Source of the DNA: Kineococcus sp. NBC_00420
Lineage (GTDB): Bacteria; Actinomycetota; Actinomycetes; Actinomycetales; Kineococcaceae
Reading direction: 5' to 3'
Assembly: GCF_036021035.1 (NCBI RefSeq)
Contig: NZ_CP107930.1
Coordinates: 3,844,001-3,908,000 of the forward strand
Length of the DNA: 64,000 nt
Numbering within the stretch: position 1 is the first letter of the stretch; each line of letters starts with the position of its first letter. The notes beneath the pieces are model-generated. The model was given only the letters and a program-made list of their open reading frames with translations, was not told the DNA's origin and made no database searches. A program made the position numbers and the translations under genes. Below, one piece after another: positions 8,304 to 16,496 of the stretch.

Positions 8304-9136
8304 GTTCTCCTCTCGCGCTGCCCGGCACACCCGGCGCTGCGGCGGAGTTCCTGGAACGTCTGGCCGGATCGCTGGCGCGGGTGCTGCCGCCCGGGACGGC
8401 GGGCACCCTCGTCGTGGAACGCCACCGCTCGCTCGCGGACCGGGTGGCCGGGCGACCCGGCCCCCCGCGGTCGCTGCGGCTCAGCCTGCCCTCCGCCCTG
8501 CTGAGCCTGGAGGTCGCGGGTCAGGGGCTGACGGCGACGGCGCAGCGGGTGGTGCGGGGGGTGACGATCGCGCGCCGCGACGTCCCGGTGGGGGAGTTCC
8601 TCGAACTGCTGGCCGCCGGGGTGGCCGACCTCACGGCGACCACGGCGGGAAGTTCCGCCGCCGCAGCCCGTGCGCTCGCCGCCCTCGGTCTGGCGCCGGC
8701 GGCCGACGCGTTGCTCGTCGACCCCGCGGACGTCATCGCCAGTCTGCGGTCCCTACCCGCCCGGGCCCGGGGGCTGGTGCCCGACGCGGCGCTCCCGCTG
8801 GTCCAGGCTCTCGTGGACCTCCTGCTGGACACGCTCCCGCGCGTCGCCGGCGGGGCGGTCGATCCGGCCCGGCTGGCGGTGCGGAGCGCGGCGGTGGACT
8901 ACCTGCCGGACACGTTGCGGGCCTTCGCCGTCCTGCCGCCGGAGTGGGCCCGCAACCACGTCCTGCCCGGTGCGGGAACGGCCGAGCAGCTCCTGCTGGA
9001 CCAGCTCGGGGTCCTGCTCGAGGCCGTCACCCGCCTGCACGACGCGGCGGTGCTCGAGGACGCCTCCGGCCTGGTGGTCAACGGGTTGTTCCTCACCGAC
9101 CGCTTCGCCGGGTCCAGCCTCGACCTGCCCGACTGA
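8300..9136 (+). CDS. Conserved protein of unknown function linked to YbjQ pair
   Basis: 278 aa, GTG start overlapping the previous stop (GTGA), so coupled to the YbjQ genes. I do not recognise a named domain. The first ~115 residues contain a beta-rich segment (TLVVERHRSLADRV, SLRLSLPSALLSLEV, TATAQRVVRGVTIARRDV); the middle is Ala-rich; the last ~110 residues carry a compact helical motif YLPDTLRAFAVLPPEWARNH followed by GTAEQLLLDQLGVLLEAV. That YLPxTL...LPP pattern is reminiscent of XpaC/TelA-type C-termini but I could not verify it. No membrane span. Probably a partner of the two YbjQ-like proteins. Confidence 0.65.
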   Translation: MSSPLALPGTPGAAAEFLERLAGSLARVLPPGTAGTLVVERHRSLADRVAGRPGPPRSLRLSLPSALLSLEVAGQGLTATAQRVVRGVTIARRDVPVGEFLELLAAGVADLTATTAGSSAAAARALAALGLAPAADALLVDPADVIASLRSLPARARGLVPDAALPLVQALVDLLLDTLPRVAGGAVDPARLAVRSAAVDYLPDTLRAFAVLPPEWARNHVLPGAGTAEQLLLDQLGVLLEAVTRLHDAAVLEDASGLVVNGLFLTDRFAGSSLDLPD

Positions 9137-9153
9137 GCGTCCCCGCGCCGGGT

Positions 9154-10458
9154 TCAGCCCTGCAGTTCCTCCAGGGCCGGGAAGACCGCCTCCGACCACG
9201 TCGGGAACGCCCTGACGTGGTGGGCGAGGAGGTCGACGGTGAGCCGGGCCCGGACGGCGAGGGAGAGTTCCGCACCCCAGGAGTCGGCCTCCGGGCCCAG
9301 GCAGGCCGCGCCGACGAGGATCCCGTCGCGGGCGAAGAGTTCCACCGCACCGGTCAGCGCCCGGCGCTGGTCCCGCGGCGCCGACAGCTCCAGCAGGTTC
9401 GCCCGCTCCACCTCGGTGACGGAGAACCTCGCGCTGCGGGCACCGTCCCCGCTGGTGTCCCCGGTGCTGAACACCGGCGGGTGGGTGTACACCGCGCGGG
9501 GGATCGCGGAGTAGTCCGCGTCACGGCCCCGGCCGAGGAGTTCGTCGACGACCGTCCGGGCCTGGTGGTTGGCGGTGTGGGTGTACGGCGAGATGCCCGT
9601 CACGTCGCCCACGGCGAACAACCCCTCGACCGGCGAACCCGAGGCGTCCACCACCCGGCAGCGCCCGTCGGTGCGCACGGCCCCCGCGGACGTCAGCCAG
9701 TCCTCGTCCAGGCCCAGCCCGGAGGTGGTCGGGGTCCGGCCGGTGCCCAGCAGGACGCGGTCCACGTCGAGGTCGGCGAGTGCGTCGAGGGAGGTCGAGG
9801 TCCGGACGTCGACCCCGTCGCCGCGCAGGACGTCGGCGAGGGCCTCACCCACCCAGGACGGTTCCCCGGAGAGCAGGTGCTCACCGCGCACCAGCATCGT
9901 CACGCGGGAGCCGAGCCCGGCGTAGGCCTGGGCGAGTTCACAGGCCACCGGTCCGCCGCCGACGACGGCCAACCTCGCGGGGAGCTCGTCCGCGGCCAGG
10001 GCCTCCTCCGAGGTCCACGTCGCCACGTCGACGGGCAGCTCGGGCCGGACCGGGGAACTGCCCGTGCCGATGACCACGGTCCTGGCCGTGATCCTCGCCG
10101 TGATCCTCGCCGGGGTGGTGGGCCCGTCCTCCACCAGCACCCGTCCCGGTCCGTCCAGCCGGGCGGTGCCGCGGACGATCTCGACGCCGTCGTCCGTGAG
10201 GCCCCTCGCCGCACCGGAGTCGTCGCGGCCGCCGACGGCCTCGTCGCGCAGGGCCCGGGCCGCCGGCCACGAGAGACCGGCCGCAGCCGAGAGCAGCAGC
10301 GACTTCGCCGGGACGCACGCCACGTAGGGGCAGAACCCGCCGACGTAGCCGCGTTCGACGAGGACCACGCGCCGCCCGGCCCGGGCCAGTCGTTGGGCGA
10401 CCATCTTCCCGCCCGACCCGGAACCGATGACGCAGACGTCCGCTTGGCTGGTGAACAC
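9154..10458 (-). CDS. FAD-dependent pyridine nucleotide-disulfide oxidoreductase
   Basis: 434 aa, class I disulfide reductase fold (dihydrolipoamide dehydrogenase/mercuric reductase relatives). FAD-binding GSGSGG at 12-17, redox pair Cys43-x4-Cys48 (GGFCPYVACVPAKS), NAD(P)-binding VVGGGPVACELAQAY, and the second FAD contact GLFAVGDVTG. Odd point: the C-terminal catalytic motif, usually HPTxSE, reads FPTWSE with Phe418 in place of His, so thiol-disulfide chemistry may be altered. Shorter than typical LpdA (~460). GTG start. Monocistronic, convergent with the YbjQ cassette; the substrate cannot be deduced. Confidence 0.85.
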   Translation of the reverse strand: MFTSQADVCVIGSGSGGKMVAQRLARAGRRVVLVERGYVGGFCPYVACVPAKSLLLSAAAGLSWPAARALRDEAVGGRDDSGAARGLTDDGVEIVRGTARLDGPGRVLVEDGPTTPARITARITARTVVIGTGSSPVRPELPVDVATWTSEEALAADELPARLAVVGGGPVACELAQAYAGLGSRVTMLVRGEHLLSGEPSWVGEALADVLRGDGVDVRTSTSLDALADLDVDRVLLGTGRTPTTSGLGLDEDWLTSAGAVRTDGRCRVVDASGSPVEGLFAVGDVTGISPYTHTANHQARTVVDELLGRGRDADYSAIPRAVYTHPPVFSTGDTSGDGARSARFSVTEVERANLLELSAPRDQRRALTGAVELFARDGILVGAACLGPEADSWGAELSLAVRARLTVDLLAHHVRAFPTWSEAVFPALEELQG

Positions 10459-10540
10459 CCGGTGATGGTTCCCGAAGGATGGACGCGCCGCGCGTCGAAG
10501 GAAGGACGCACCGCGTGGCTGTGAGTGCTCTGATGGGCGC

Positions 10541-11488
10541 GTGAGTGATCAGGGTTCACCGGGACTGGAGTGCCTCGACGTCGGCAAGCGGTTCGGCACC
10601 GTCCAGGCCCTCGACGGTCTGACGATGTCGCTGACCGCGGGGGCCACCGGGTTGCTGGGCGCCAACGGGGCCGGGAAGTCGACGTTGCTGCGCACCGCCC
10701 TCGGGTTGACGCGCCCGGACACGGGGACGGTGCGGGTGCTGGGCCTCGACGCGGTCCGCCAGCGCGACGAGGTCCGCCGCCGGGTGGGGTTCATGCCCGA
10801 GCACCCGTGCCTGCCGGCCGACATGTCCGCCCAGGACGTCTGCGTCCAGCTCGCCCGGATGCGGGGTCTGGGTCGTCGTGACGCAGTCCGGCGCACCAGC
10901 GAGGTCCTCTTCGCGGTGGGGTTGGAGGAGGAACGCCGTCGTCCGGTCGGTTCGTACTCCCTCGGCATGCAGCAACGCACGAAACTCGCCCAGGCCCTCG
11001 TCCACGGACCCGACCTCGTCCTGCTCGACGAACCCACCTCCGGCCTCGACCCGGCCGGTCGCGAGGAGATGCTCGCCATCGTGCGCCGGTTGTCGCTCGA
11101 ACTCGGCATCCGGGTCATCGCCAGTTCGCACGTCCTCGACGACATCGAACGGACCTGCGACGAGGTCGTGGTGCTGCGCTCGGGAACCCTGGCCGCGCAA
11201 CGGCTCGTCGTCGTCGGGCACGACCCGTCGGGCGCGGTGGAACTGCGGGTGACCGGTGACGTCGGCGCGTTCGCCGCGGCCCTGGAACCCCGGGTCGCGC
11301 AGCACGGGGTGCAGCTCGCCCCCACCACGACAGGAGACATCGGCATGAGTTCCAGCCCGGATGCGGCCCTGGACCAGGTGCGGGACCTCGCCGCAGAACT
11401 CGGGGTGGGCGTGGAACGGCTGGTGCCCGCCTCGCGGGGTCTCGAGGACCTCGTCGTCGACGCGATGGGCGGGGGACCCCGTGGCTGA
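10541..11488 (+). CDS. ABC transporter ATP-binding protein
   Basis: 315 aa ABC-2-type ATPase. Walker A GANGAGKST near residue 43-51, signature YSLGMQQR, Walker B LVLLDEPTSGLDP, switch His in ASSHVLDDIE. The C-terminal ~90 residues after the nucleotide-binding domain are the usual accessory region of DrrA/CcmA-like exporters. Its stop overlaps the permease start at 11481 by 8 bp. With the next three genes it forms two ATPase-permease pairs, so the likely job is export or membrane remodelling; no substrate is indicated. Confidence 0.92.
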   Translation: MSDQGSPGLECLDVGKRFGTVQALDGLTMSLTAGATGLLGANGAGKSTLLRTALGLTRPDTGTVRVLGLDAVRQRDEVRRRVGFMPEHPCLPADMSAQDVCVQLARMRGLGRRDAVRRTSEVLFAVGLEEERRRPVGSYSLGMQQRTKLAQALVHGPDLVLLDEPTSGLDPAGREEMLAIVRRLSLELGIRVIASSHVLDDIERTCDEVVVLRSGTLAAQRLVVVGHDPSGAVELRVTGDVGAFAAALEPRVAQHGVQLAPTTTGDIGMSSSPDAALDQVRDLAAELGVGVERLVPASRGLEDLVVDAMGGGPRG

Positions 11489-12365
11489 ACCGCGTGACGT
11501 CCTGCAGGAGACACCCCGTGCCGTCCTGCACGACATCCGCTACTCGCGCTACTCCGGAGCGCTGAAACCCCGCAGTTCCGCGGTGGGGAGTTTCGTGGCG
11601 AGCGGTATCCGCCGTCCGCTCGGGTTGCGGCGCAGTGCGAGTGCGAAGATCTGGCCCTTCCTGCTGCTGGCCGTGGCCTACCTGCCGGCGCTGGCCGTCG
11701 TCGCCGTCCCGTTGCTCGTCCCGGCGGTCGACGTGCAGCCCACCGACCTCATCGGCTACCCGCAACTGCTGACGACGAACTCGGTCGTACTGCTGGCCTT
11801 CGTGGCGACGTCGATCCCCTCGATGCTGACCCGCGACCGGCGCGACCGGGTGCTGTCGCTGTACTTCGCCACCGCGTTGTCCTGGTTCGAGTACGTCGCC
11901 GGGGTCGTCCTCGCCGCGGTCTCGCTGCTCGCGATCATCGTGCTGGGGCCGATGCTCGTGCTGTTCGTCGGTTCCATCGCGACGGCCGACGCCCCCGGCG
12001 CGTGGTTCTCCGACCACGTCGGCGACCTGCCGAAGATCGTGGCCGCGGCGGCGATCGTCGTGCTGTTCCACACCAGCCTGGGTCTGGCGGTCGGGTCGCT
12101 GACCTCGCGCCGGGTGTTCGCCGTCGGTGGGTACCTCGCGGTGGTCCTCGTCGGCCCGGCGCTCACCGGGGTCCTCGCCCTGGTGACCGGTGACGAGTGG
12201 CCGTTGTCGCTGGACCCCTCGAGCGGGCCGGTGCGGTTGGCGGCCTCCATCGTGGGGCTGAGCGTGGCGAACCCCGGCGCGCTGGCCTGGGTGGTCTGGA
12301 CGGTCGTGGTCGTCGGCGGACTCGGGGTCCTCGCCGGTCGCTACGCACGGGGGAGCGACGCGTGA
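11481..12365 (+). CDS. ABC-2 type transporter permease
   Basis: 294 aa, about six hydrophobic spans: 50s-80 (FLLLAVAYLPALAVVAVPLLV), 105-125, 150-185, 200-225, 230-250 and the C-terminus. A cytoplasmic N-terminal tail of ~55 residues precedes the first span. MLTRDRRDRVLSLYFATALS between spans 2 and 3 is typical of ABC-2 permeases. Starts within the ATPase gene (GTG 11481) and ends overlapping the next ATPase (GTGAGC at 12362), so one transcript is likely. Confidence 0.85.
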   Translation: MAEPRDVLQETPRAVLHDIRYSRYSGALKPRSSAVGSFVASGIRRPLGLRRSASAKIWPFLLLAVAYLPALAVVAVPLLVPAVDVQPTDLIGYPQLLTTNSVVLLAFVATSIPSMLTRDRRDRVLSLYFATALSWFEYVAGVVLAAVSLLAIIVLGPMLVLFVGSIATADAPGAWFSDHVGDLPKIVAAAAIVVLFHTSLGLAVGSLTSRRVFAVGGYLAVVLVGPALTGVLALVTGDEWPLSLDPSSGPVRLAASIVGLSVANPGALAWVVWTVVVVGGLGVLAGRYARGSDA

Positions 12366-13300
12366 GCGCCATCGAGTTCGACGGGGTCAGCAAGTGGTTC
12401 GGCGACACCGTGGCCCTCTCCGACGTCACCGTGCACATCGACGCGGGCGTCACGGGGCTGCTCGGGCACAACGGGGCCGGCAAGTCGACCGCGCTGCAGG
12501 TGCTGGCCGGGGGGACCCGGCCGAGTCAGGGGACCGTGCGGGTCCTCGGCCGCGACCCGCACCGCGATCCCGAGGTCCACCGCGGGCTGGGGATCGTCGC
12601 CGACGGCGAGGCCACCTGGGCCCACGCCAGCGCCCGCACCCAGATCGAGTTCCTCGCCCGGCAACGCGGGGTGCGGGACCCCCGCTCCGCCACGCAGGAC
12701 GTCCTGCACCGCGTCGGGTTGAGCGAGGCCGCGGACCGGCGGGTCGGGGGGTTCTCCAAGGGGATGCGCCAGCGGGTGAAGCTCGCCCAGGCGCTCGTGC
12801 ACGACCCGCAGGTGCTGCTGCTCGACGAACCGCTGAACGGCCTGGACCCGGCGCAGCGCCGGGCCGACGTCGACCTCCTCGCGGCGCTCGGTGCCGAGGG
12901 GCGGACGGTGCTGGTGAGTTCGCACGTCCTGTCCGAGGTCGAGCGGATGGCGCACCGCGTGCTGGTCGTCGTCAACGGCCGGCTCGTCGCCGAGGGTGAA
13001 CCCGCGGGGATCCGGGAACTGCTCGTCGACCGGCCGCGCACGGTCCGCCTCGAGGGGGACCGCGTGCTGGAGCTCGCGGGGATGCTGCTCGCGGCGGGTC
13101 TGGTGGAGTCGGTGCGCCGGGAGGGCGCCGGTCGCACCGGGGTCCTCGTCGAGGCGCCGCGGGCGGTGGCACTGGCCGAGGCGGTACCGCGTCTCGCCCG
13201 GGAGTCGGGCACGACGTTGCGTCGGGTCGAAGGGGTCGGAGAGGACCTGGAGAGCGTGTTCGCGCACCTGGTGCGGGCCGCGAGAGGAGCGGGACGATGA
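12362..13300 (+). CDS. ABC transporter ATP-binding protein
   Basis: 312 aa. Walker A GHNGAGKST, signature FSKGMRQRVKLAQALVHDP, Walker B VLLLDEPLNGLDP, switch SSHVLSEVERM. Paralogue of the ATPase at 10541. Overlaps both neighbours (GTGA at 12362, ATGA at 13297). The pairing of two ATPases with two different permeases in one operon suggests either a heteromeric exporter or two coordinated pumps. Confidence 0.92.
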   Translation: MSAIEFDGVSKWFGDTVALSDVTVHIDAGVTGLLGHNGAGKSTALQVLAGGTRPSQGTVRVLGRDPHRDPEVHRGLGIVADGEATWAHASARTQIEFLARQRGVRDPRSATQDVLHRVGLSEAADRRVGGFSKGMRQRVKLAQALVHDPQVLLLDEPLNGLDPAQRRADVDLLAALGAEGRTVLVSSHVLSEVERMAHRVLVVVNGRLVAEGEPAGIRELLVDRPRTVRLEGDRVLELAGMLLAAGLVESVRREGAGRTGVLVEAPRAVALAEAVPRLARESGTTLRRVEGVGEDLESVFAHLVRAARGAGR

Positions 13301-14034
13301 ACTTCTCGACCAGTCTCTACGGGTTCTCCCTGCGGGGGATCCTCTTCCGCGGCCGGACCGCGGGATTCGCCTCGCTGCCGCTGGTGGTGGCGGTCGTGGC
13401 GTTCGTCGTCATCGGCATCACCAGCGTCCCGTCCCGCTACGGCGTGCAGAACACCTTCACCGGGAACCTGCTCACCGGTCTGGTGGTGCCGATCGTGGCG
13501 CTGGTGCTGGCGATCGGCGCCTTCGGCGACGAACGGGACGGGCGCACGCTCCCGCTGCTGCGGGCGATCGCCCGTCCGCGGTGGCAGATCGTCCTGGCCC
13601 GGTTCGCGGCCGCGTGGACCTCGACCGTCGTGGTCTGCCTGCCGGCGGTGATCGCCTGCGTCGTGCTGGGGATCTCGGTGAACCAGCCCGTCGGGCGCGT
13701 CCTCGGCGGGGTCGTGCTGGCGACGGTGCTGACGTCCGCCGCGTACTGCGGGGTGTTCGTGCTGCTGTCGCTGCTGACCCGGCGCGGCCTGCTCGCGGGG
13801 CTGGCCTACGTCGTGCTCTGGGAGACGTTCCTGGCCGGTCTGGCCCCCGCCCTGCGGGGGTTGTCCATCGGGTCCTACGGGCGCCGGGTGGCCTCGCTGG
13901 CCATCCCCGGCGACGTGCCCCTGGGCACCGTCGCCTCCGGCGGGGTGACGGCCTCGGCGCTGGTGCTGGCGGGGATCGCCGTCGTCGCGGTGGCCCTCGC
14001 GGGCTGGCGGTTGCAGAAGATGGACGTCGGCTGA
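13297..14034 (+). CDS. ABC-2 type transporter permease
   Basis: 245 aa, six hydrophobic segments (FASLPLVVAVVAFVVIGI; LLTGLVVPIVALVLAIGAFG; then four more to the C-terminus). GDERDGRTLPLLRAIARPRW after span 2 is the conserved ABC-2 coupling region (E-x-GTL-like), as in NosY-type permeases. ATG overlaps the preceding stop. Last gene of the four-gene transporter operon; a convergent small membrane gene begins 3 nt beyond. Confidence 0.87.
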   Translation: MNFSTSLYGFSLRGILFRGRTAGFASLPLVVAVVAFVVIGITSVPSRYGVQNTFTGNLLTGLVVPIVALVLAIGAFGDERDGRTLPLLRAIARPRWQIVLARFAAAWTSTVVVCLPAVIACVVLGISVNQPVGRVLGGVVLATVLTSAAYCGVFVLLSLLTRRGLLAGLAYVVLWETFLAGLAPALRGLSIGSYGRRVASLAIPGDVPLGTVASGGVTASALVLAGIAVVAVALAGWRLQKMDVG

Positions 14035-14036
14035 CG

Positions 14037-14501
14037 TCAGCGCAGCGCGAGGGCGGGACGGCCGGTGCGGTGGGCCACGACGGCCGACTCGGCGAGCAGG
14101 CTGAGGCCGAGGGCGAAGAGCACCGACTGCCCGACGGTGGTGGAGGCCACTCCGAGGGCGACGGCGCCGGCGTCGACGCCGAGGCGCAGCACGACCAGGG
14201 CGCCGAGGGTCGCGAAGCACGCCGGTCCCCAGCTGGTGAACAGGGCCTGACCGCGCTGGGTGATCCGGACGACGGAGCCGCGGACGGCGCCGAGTCCGAG
14301 GGCGAGCACCGCCGTGAGGACCAGGAACGCGACGTCGGGGGCGTCGAGGAGGGTGTCGCGCAGCAGGAACAGCCCGACCGCGCTGAGGATCAGCGGCTTG
14401 CGCAGGGCCTCCTCGGCGACCGGCCGCGGACGGGAGCGGCGGACCACGACGAGGGCGAGGGCGGCGAGGGCGGCGAGGACGGAGATCAGGGTCGTCGGCA
14501 T
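14037..14501 (-). CDS. Small integral membrane protein, DUF1453/CcdC-like
   Basis: 154 aa, four or five hydrophobic spans: VLAALAALALVVV at the N-terminus, PLILSAVGLFLL, VAFLVLTAVLALGLGAVRGS, ACFATLGALVVLRL and SVLFALGLSLLAES. RGSVVRITQRGQALFTSWG after span 3 resembles the RG...G..W core of CcdC/DUF1453 proteins. ATG at 14501 chosen as the only start giving a sensible N-terminus. Divergent from the histidine kinase at 14634 with a shared 132-bp control region, so it could belong to that regulon. Confidence 0.7.
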   Translation of the reverse strand: MPTTLISVLAALAALALVVVRRSRPRPVAEEALRKPLILSAVGLFLLRDTLLDAPDVAFLVLTAVLALGLGAVRGSVVRITQRGQALFTSWGPACFATLGALVVLRLGVDAGAVALGVASTTVGQSVLFALGLSLLAESAVVAHRTGRPALALR

Positions 14502-14545
14502 GCCCTCCACACTGCTCGGGCGCGGCCCCCACGGGATCGGCCCGG

Positions 14546-14566
14546 GGGTCGATCCCGGGTCGATCC
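14546..14566. repeat. Direct repeat GGGTCGATCC x2 in divergent control region
   Basis: GGGTCGATCC occurs at 14546-14555 and again at 14557-14566 (11-bp spacing, one helical turn). A diverged inverted partner GATCGGCC lies at 14535-14542. Helical-turn spacing upstream of a kinase gene suggests a regulator binding site, possibly for the response regulator at 15832. Confidence 0.5.
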
Positions 14567-14620
14567 GGGGTGGAGGTCCGGGTGGAGGAGCGGGTTGAGG
14601 ACGGGGCCCGACGCGGGGCC

Positions 14621-14626
14621 TAGGGT
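14621..14626 (+). promoter_or_regulatory. -10 box TAGGGT for the histidine kinase gene
   Basis: TAGGGT ends 7 nt before ATG 14634, fitting a leaderless start and fixing the kinase N-terminus. TTGAGG at 14595-14600 is a possible -35 but the 20-nt spacer is long. Confidence 0.5.
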
Positions 14627-14633
14627 CGTCGCC

Positions 14634-15815
14634 ATGCCTGCTCTGCGCGCCATGTGGCGGCGCACCACCGTTCCGCTGCGGGCCCTGGAACTGCTGGTCG
14701 TGCTCGTGCTGCTCGTGGCGTTCCCGAGCACCGCCTGGACGTCCTCGCCCGACGTCGTCGTCTCCCTGGTCGTCGCCTCGCTGGCCTGGATCGCGTGGAT
14801 GGTCGTCGAGCCGCTGTCGATGCGCGGGACCGTGGCCGTCGTCGGCCGGCGGGCCGTGGTCGTGACCGTGGTGCTCTCGGTGGTGACCGCGTCCGCGGGC
14901 TACGCCGCGGCGCGGACCGAGGCGGGCTGGATCTTCGTCCTGGCCGTCATCGCGGGCCTCGCCGCCGGCCGCGACACCGGGGTGGCCGGTGCCGTGGCGT
15001 CGTTCACGGCCGGGACGGCCGGCATCCAGCTGGGGCTGCTCGCCGCCGGGGGTTTCCCGTTGTCGGCCGTGCTGGGCTACCCGGCGGGTCTGCTCTCCGC
15101 GGTGTTCGGCGGGGTGATCCGCGCCGGCCGCCGCGACCAGGAGGAGGCGACCCGGCAACTCCTGCGCGCCTCCGACCAGGCGCGGACGGAACAGGCCCGT
15201 GGTGCGGCGCTCGCGGAACGTGCGCGGATCGCCCGTGAGGTCCACGACGTCCTCGCGCACTCCCTCGGCGGGCTGGCCATCCAGCTCGAGGTGGCCGACG
15301 CGCTGCTCTCCGGGGACCTCGACGAGAAGTCCCGGGACGCTGCGCTGCACCGGGTCCGGACCGCCCACCAGCTGGCGACGACGGGACTGGAGGAGACCCG
15401 CAAGGCCGTCCACGCGTTGCGCGTCGACTCCCCGCCGCTGCCGGACTCGCTGGCGACGCTGGCCGCCGGGTCGCGGGAGAACGGCACCGAGGTGACGCTG
15501 GACGTGCAGGGTCGGCCCCGTCCGCTGGGGGCCGGTGAGGTGGCGCTGCTGCGGACCGCGCAGGAGGCCCTGGTCAACGCCGCGAAGCACGCGCCGGGGT
15601 CACCGGTGCTGCTGGACCTGGACTACGGCGAGGAGAGCACCACGTTGCTCGTCACCGATCGCGGTGCGCTGGACCCCGACGCGCGCCGACCGGGCAGCGT
15701 CGACGGGGGTTTCGGCCTGGCCGGTCTGCGCGAGCGCCTCGAACTCACCGGCGGGTCGCTGGCCGCCGGTCCGTACGAGCGCGGGTGGCGGGTCACGGCC
15801 CGGGTGCCGCAGTGA
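14634..15815 (+). CDS. Sensor histidine kinase, NarL-partner (HisKA_3) type
   Basis: 393 aa. N-terminal membrane module of four to five spans (residues ~18-165) with no large extracellular loop, then a coiled linker, the dimerisation/phosphoacceptor motif ARIAREVHDVLAHSL with His204, and a HATPase_c domain (EALVNAAKHAPG N-box; GGFGLAGLRERL G-box). Cytosolic kinase and intramembrane sensing are therefore likely. The cognate response regulator follows 16 nt later. The neighbouring ABC exporters and membrane protein make cell-envelope stress sensing plausible (inference from common genome arrangements). Confidence 0.93.
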   Translation: MPALRAMWRRTTVPLRALELLVVLVLLVAFPSTAWTSSPDVVVSLVVASLAWIAWMVVEPLSMRGTVAVVGRRAVVVTVVLSVVTASAGYAAARTEAGWIFVLAVIAGLAAGRDTGVAGAVASFTAGTAGIQLGLLAAGGFPLSAVLGYPAGLLSAVFGGVIRAGRRDQEEATRQLLRASDQARTEQARGAALAERARIAREVHDVLAHSLGGLAIQLEVADALLSGDLDEKSRDAALHRVRTAHQLATTGLEETRKAVHALRVDSPPLPDSLATLAAGSRENGTEVTLDVQGRPRPLGAGEVALLRTAQEALVNAAKHAPGSPVLLDLDYGEESTTLLVTDRGALDPDARRPGSVDGGFGLAGLRERLELTGGSLAAGPYERGWRVTARVPQ

Positions 15816-15831
15816 GGAGGAGGATGTCCGG

Positions 15832-16479
15832 GTGAGCTCCCCCCTGCGTGTGGTCGTCGCCGACGACCAGACCATCGTCCGCGACGGCCTCGTCGCCCTG
15901 CTGGACCTGATGCCGGACCTCGAGGTCGTGGCGACCGCCTCCGACGGGGCGCAGGCCGTCGAGCGGGCGCGGGAGCACACCCCCGACGTGGTCCTGATGG
16001 ACCTCGGGATGCCGAACGTCGACGGGGTCGAGGCGACCCGGCGGATCGTCGCCGCCCAGCCCGGCGTGGCCGTCGTCGTGCTCACGACCTACGTCGACGA
16101 CGCGACGATCCTCCGTGCGCTGCAGGCGGGGGCGCGCGGTTACCTCACCAAGAGCGCCGGCCGTGCGGACATCGCCCGGGCCCTGCACGCGGCGGCCGCG
16201 AACCAGGTCGTGCTGGACGCCGACGTCCAGGCGCGGCTGCTCTCCGCGGCCGGAAACCCGGCGCCGAGCGCGCCGGCGGAACTACCGGACGGGCTGACCG
16301 AGCGCGAGGCCGACGTGCTGCGCCTCATCGCCAAGGGGTTGTCCAACCACGACATCGCCCGGGAACTCGTCGTCTCGGTGGCGACGGTCAAGACCCACGT
16401 GAACCACCTCTTCGCCAAGACCGGGTCCCGGGACCGCGCGCAGGCCGTCGCCTACGCCCACCGCACCGGGCTGGTCTGA
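15832..16479 (+). CDS. NarL/FixJ-family response regulator
   Basis: 215 aa. Receiver domain (1-120) with acidic pair Asp11-Asp12, phosphoacceptor Asp57 (VVLMDLGMP), Thr near 83 and Lys in YLTKSAG; LuxR-type helix-turn-helix at ~152-210 (LTEREADVLRLIAKGLSNHD, then VATVKTHVNHLFAKT). GAGGAGGAGG at 15814-15823 gives an 8-nt spaced ribosome site for GTG 15832. Pairs with the kinase upstream. The direct repeat at 14546-14566 is the nearest candidate target. Confidence 0.95.
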   Translation: MSSPLRVVVADDQTIVRDGLVALLDLMPDLEVVATASDGAQAVERAREHTPDVVLMDLGMPNVDGVEATRRIVAAQPGVAVVVLTTYVDDATILRALQAGARGYLTKSAGRADIARALHAAAANQVVLDADVQARLLSAAGNPAPSAPAELPDGLTEREADVLRLIAKGLSNHDIARELVVSVATVKTHVNHLFAKTGSRDRAQAVAYAHRTGLV

Positions 16480-16496
16480 GGTCAGGCCTCCGGCGG

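Noticed and set aside
6566-9136. Tellurite/toxic-anion resistance (ter) island
   Set aside because: No TerD-like calcium-binding domains or TerC membrane proteins are present; only a vague resemblance of the third protein's C-terminus to XpaC/TelA.
12996-15815. Very long open frame of 939 codons spanning the permease and histidine kinase genes
   Set aside because: Only the last 393 codons (from ATG 14634) are protein-like; the rest is an Arg/Pro/Gly-rich shadow of genes in other frames, common at this GC content.
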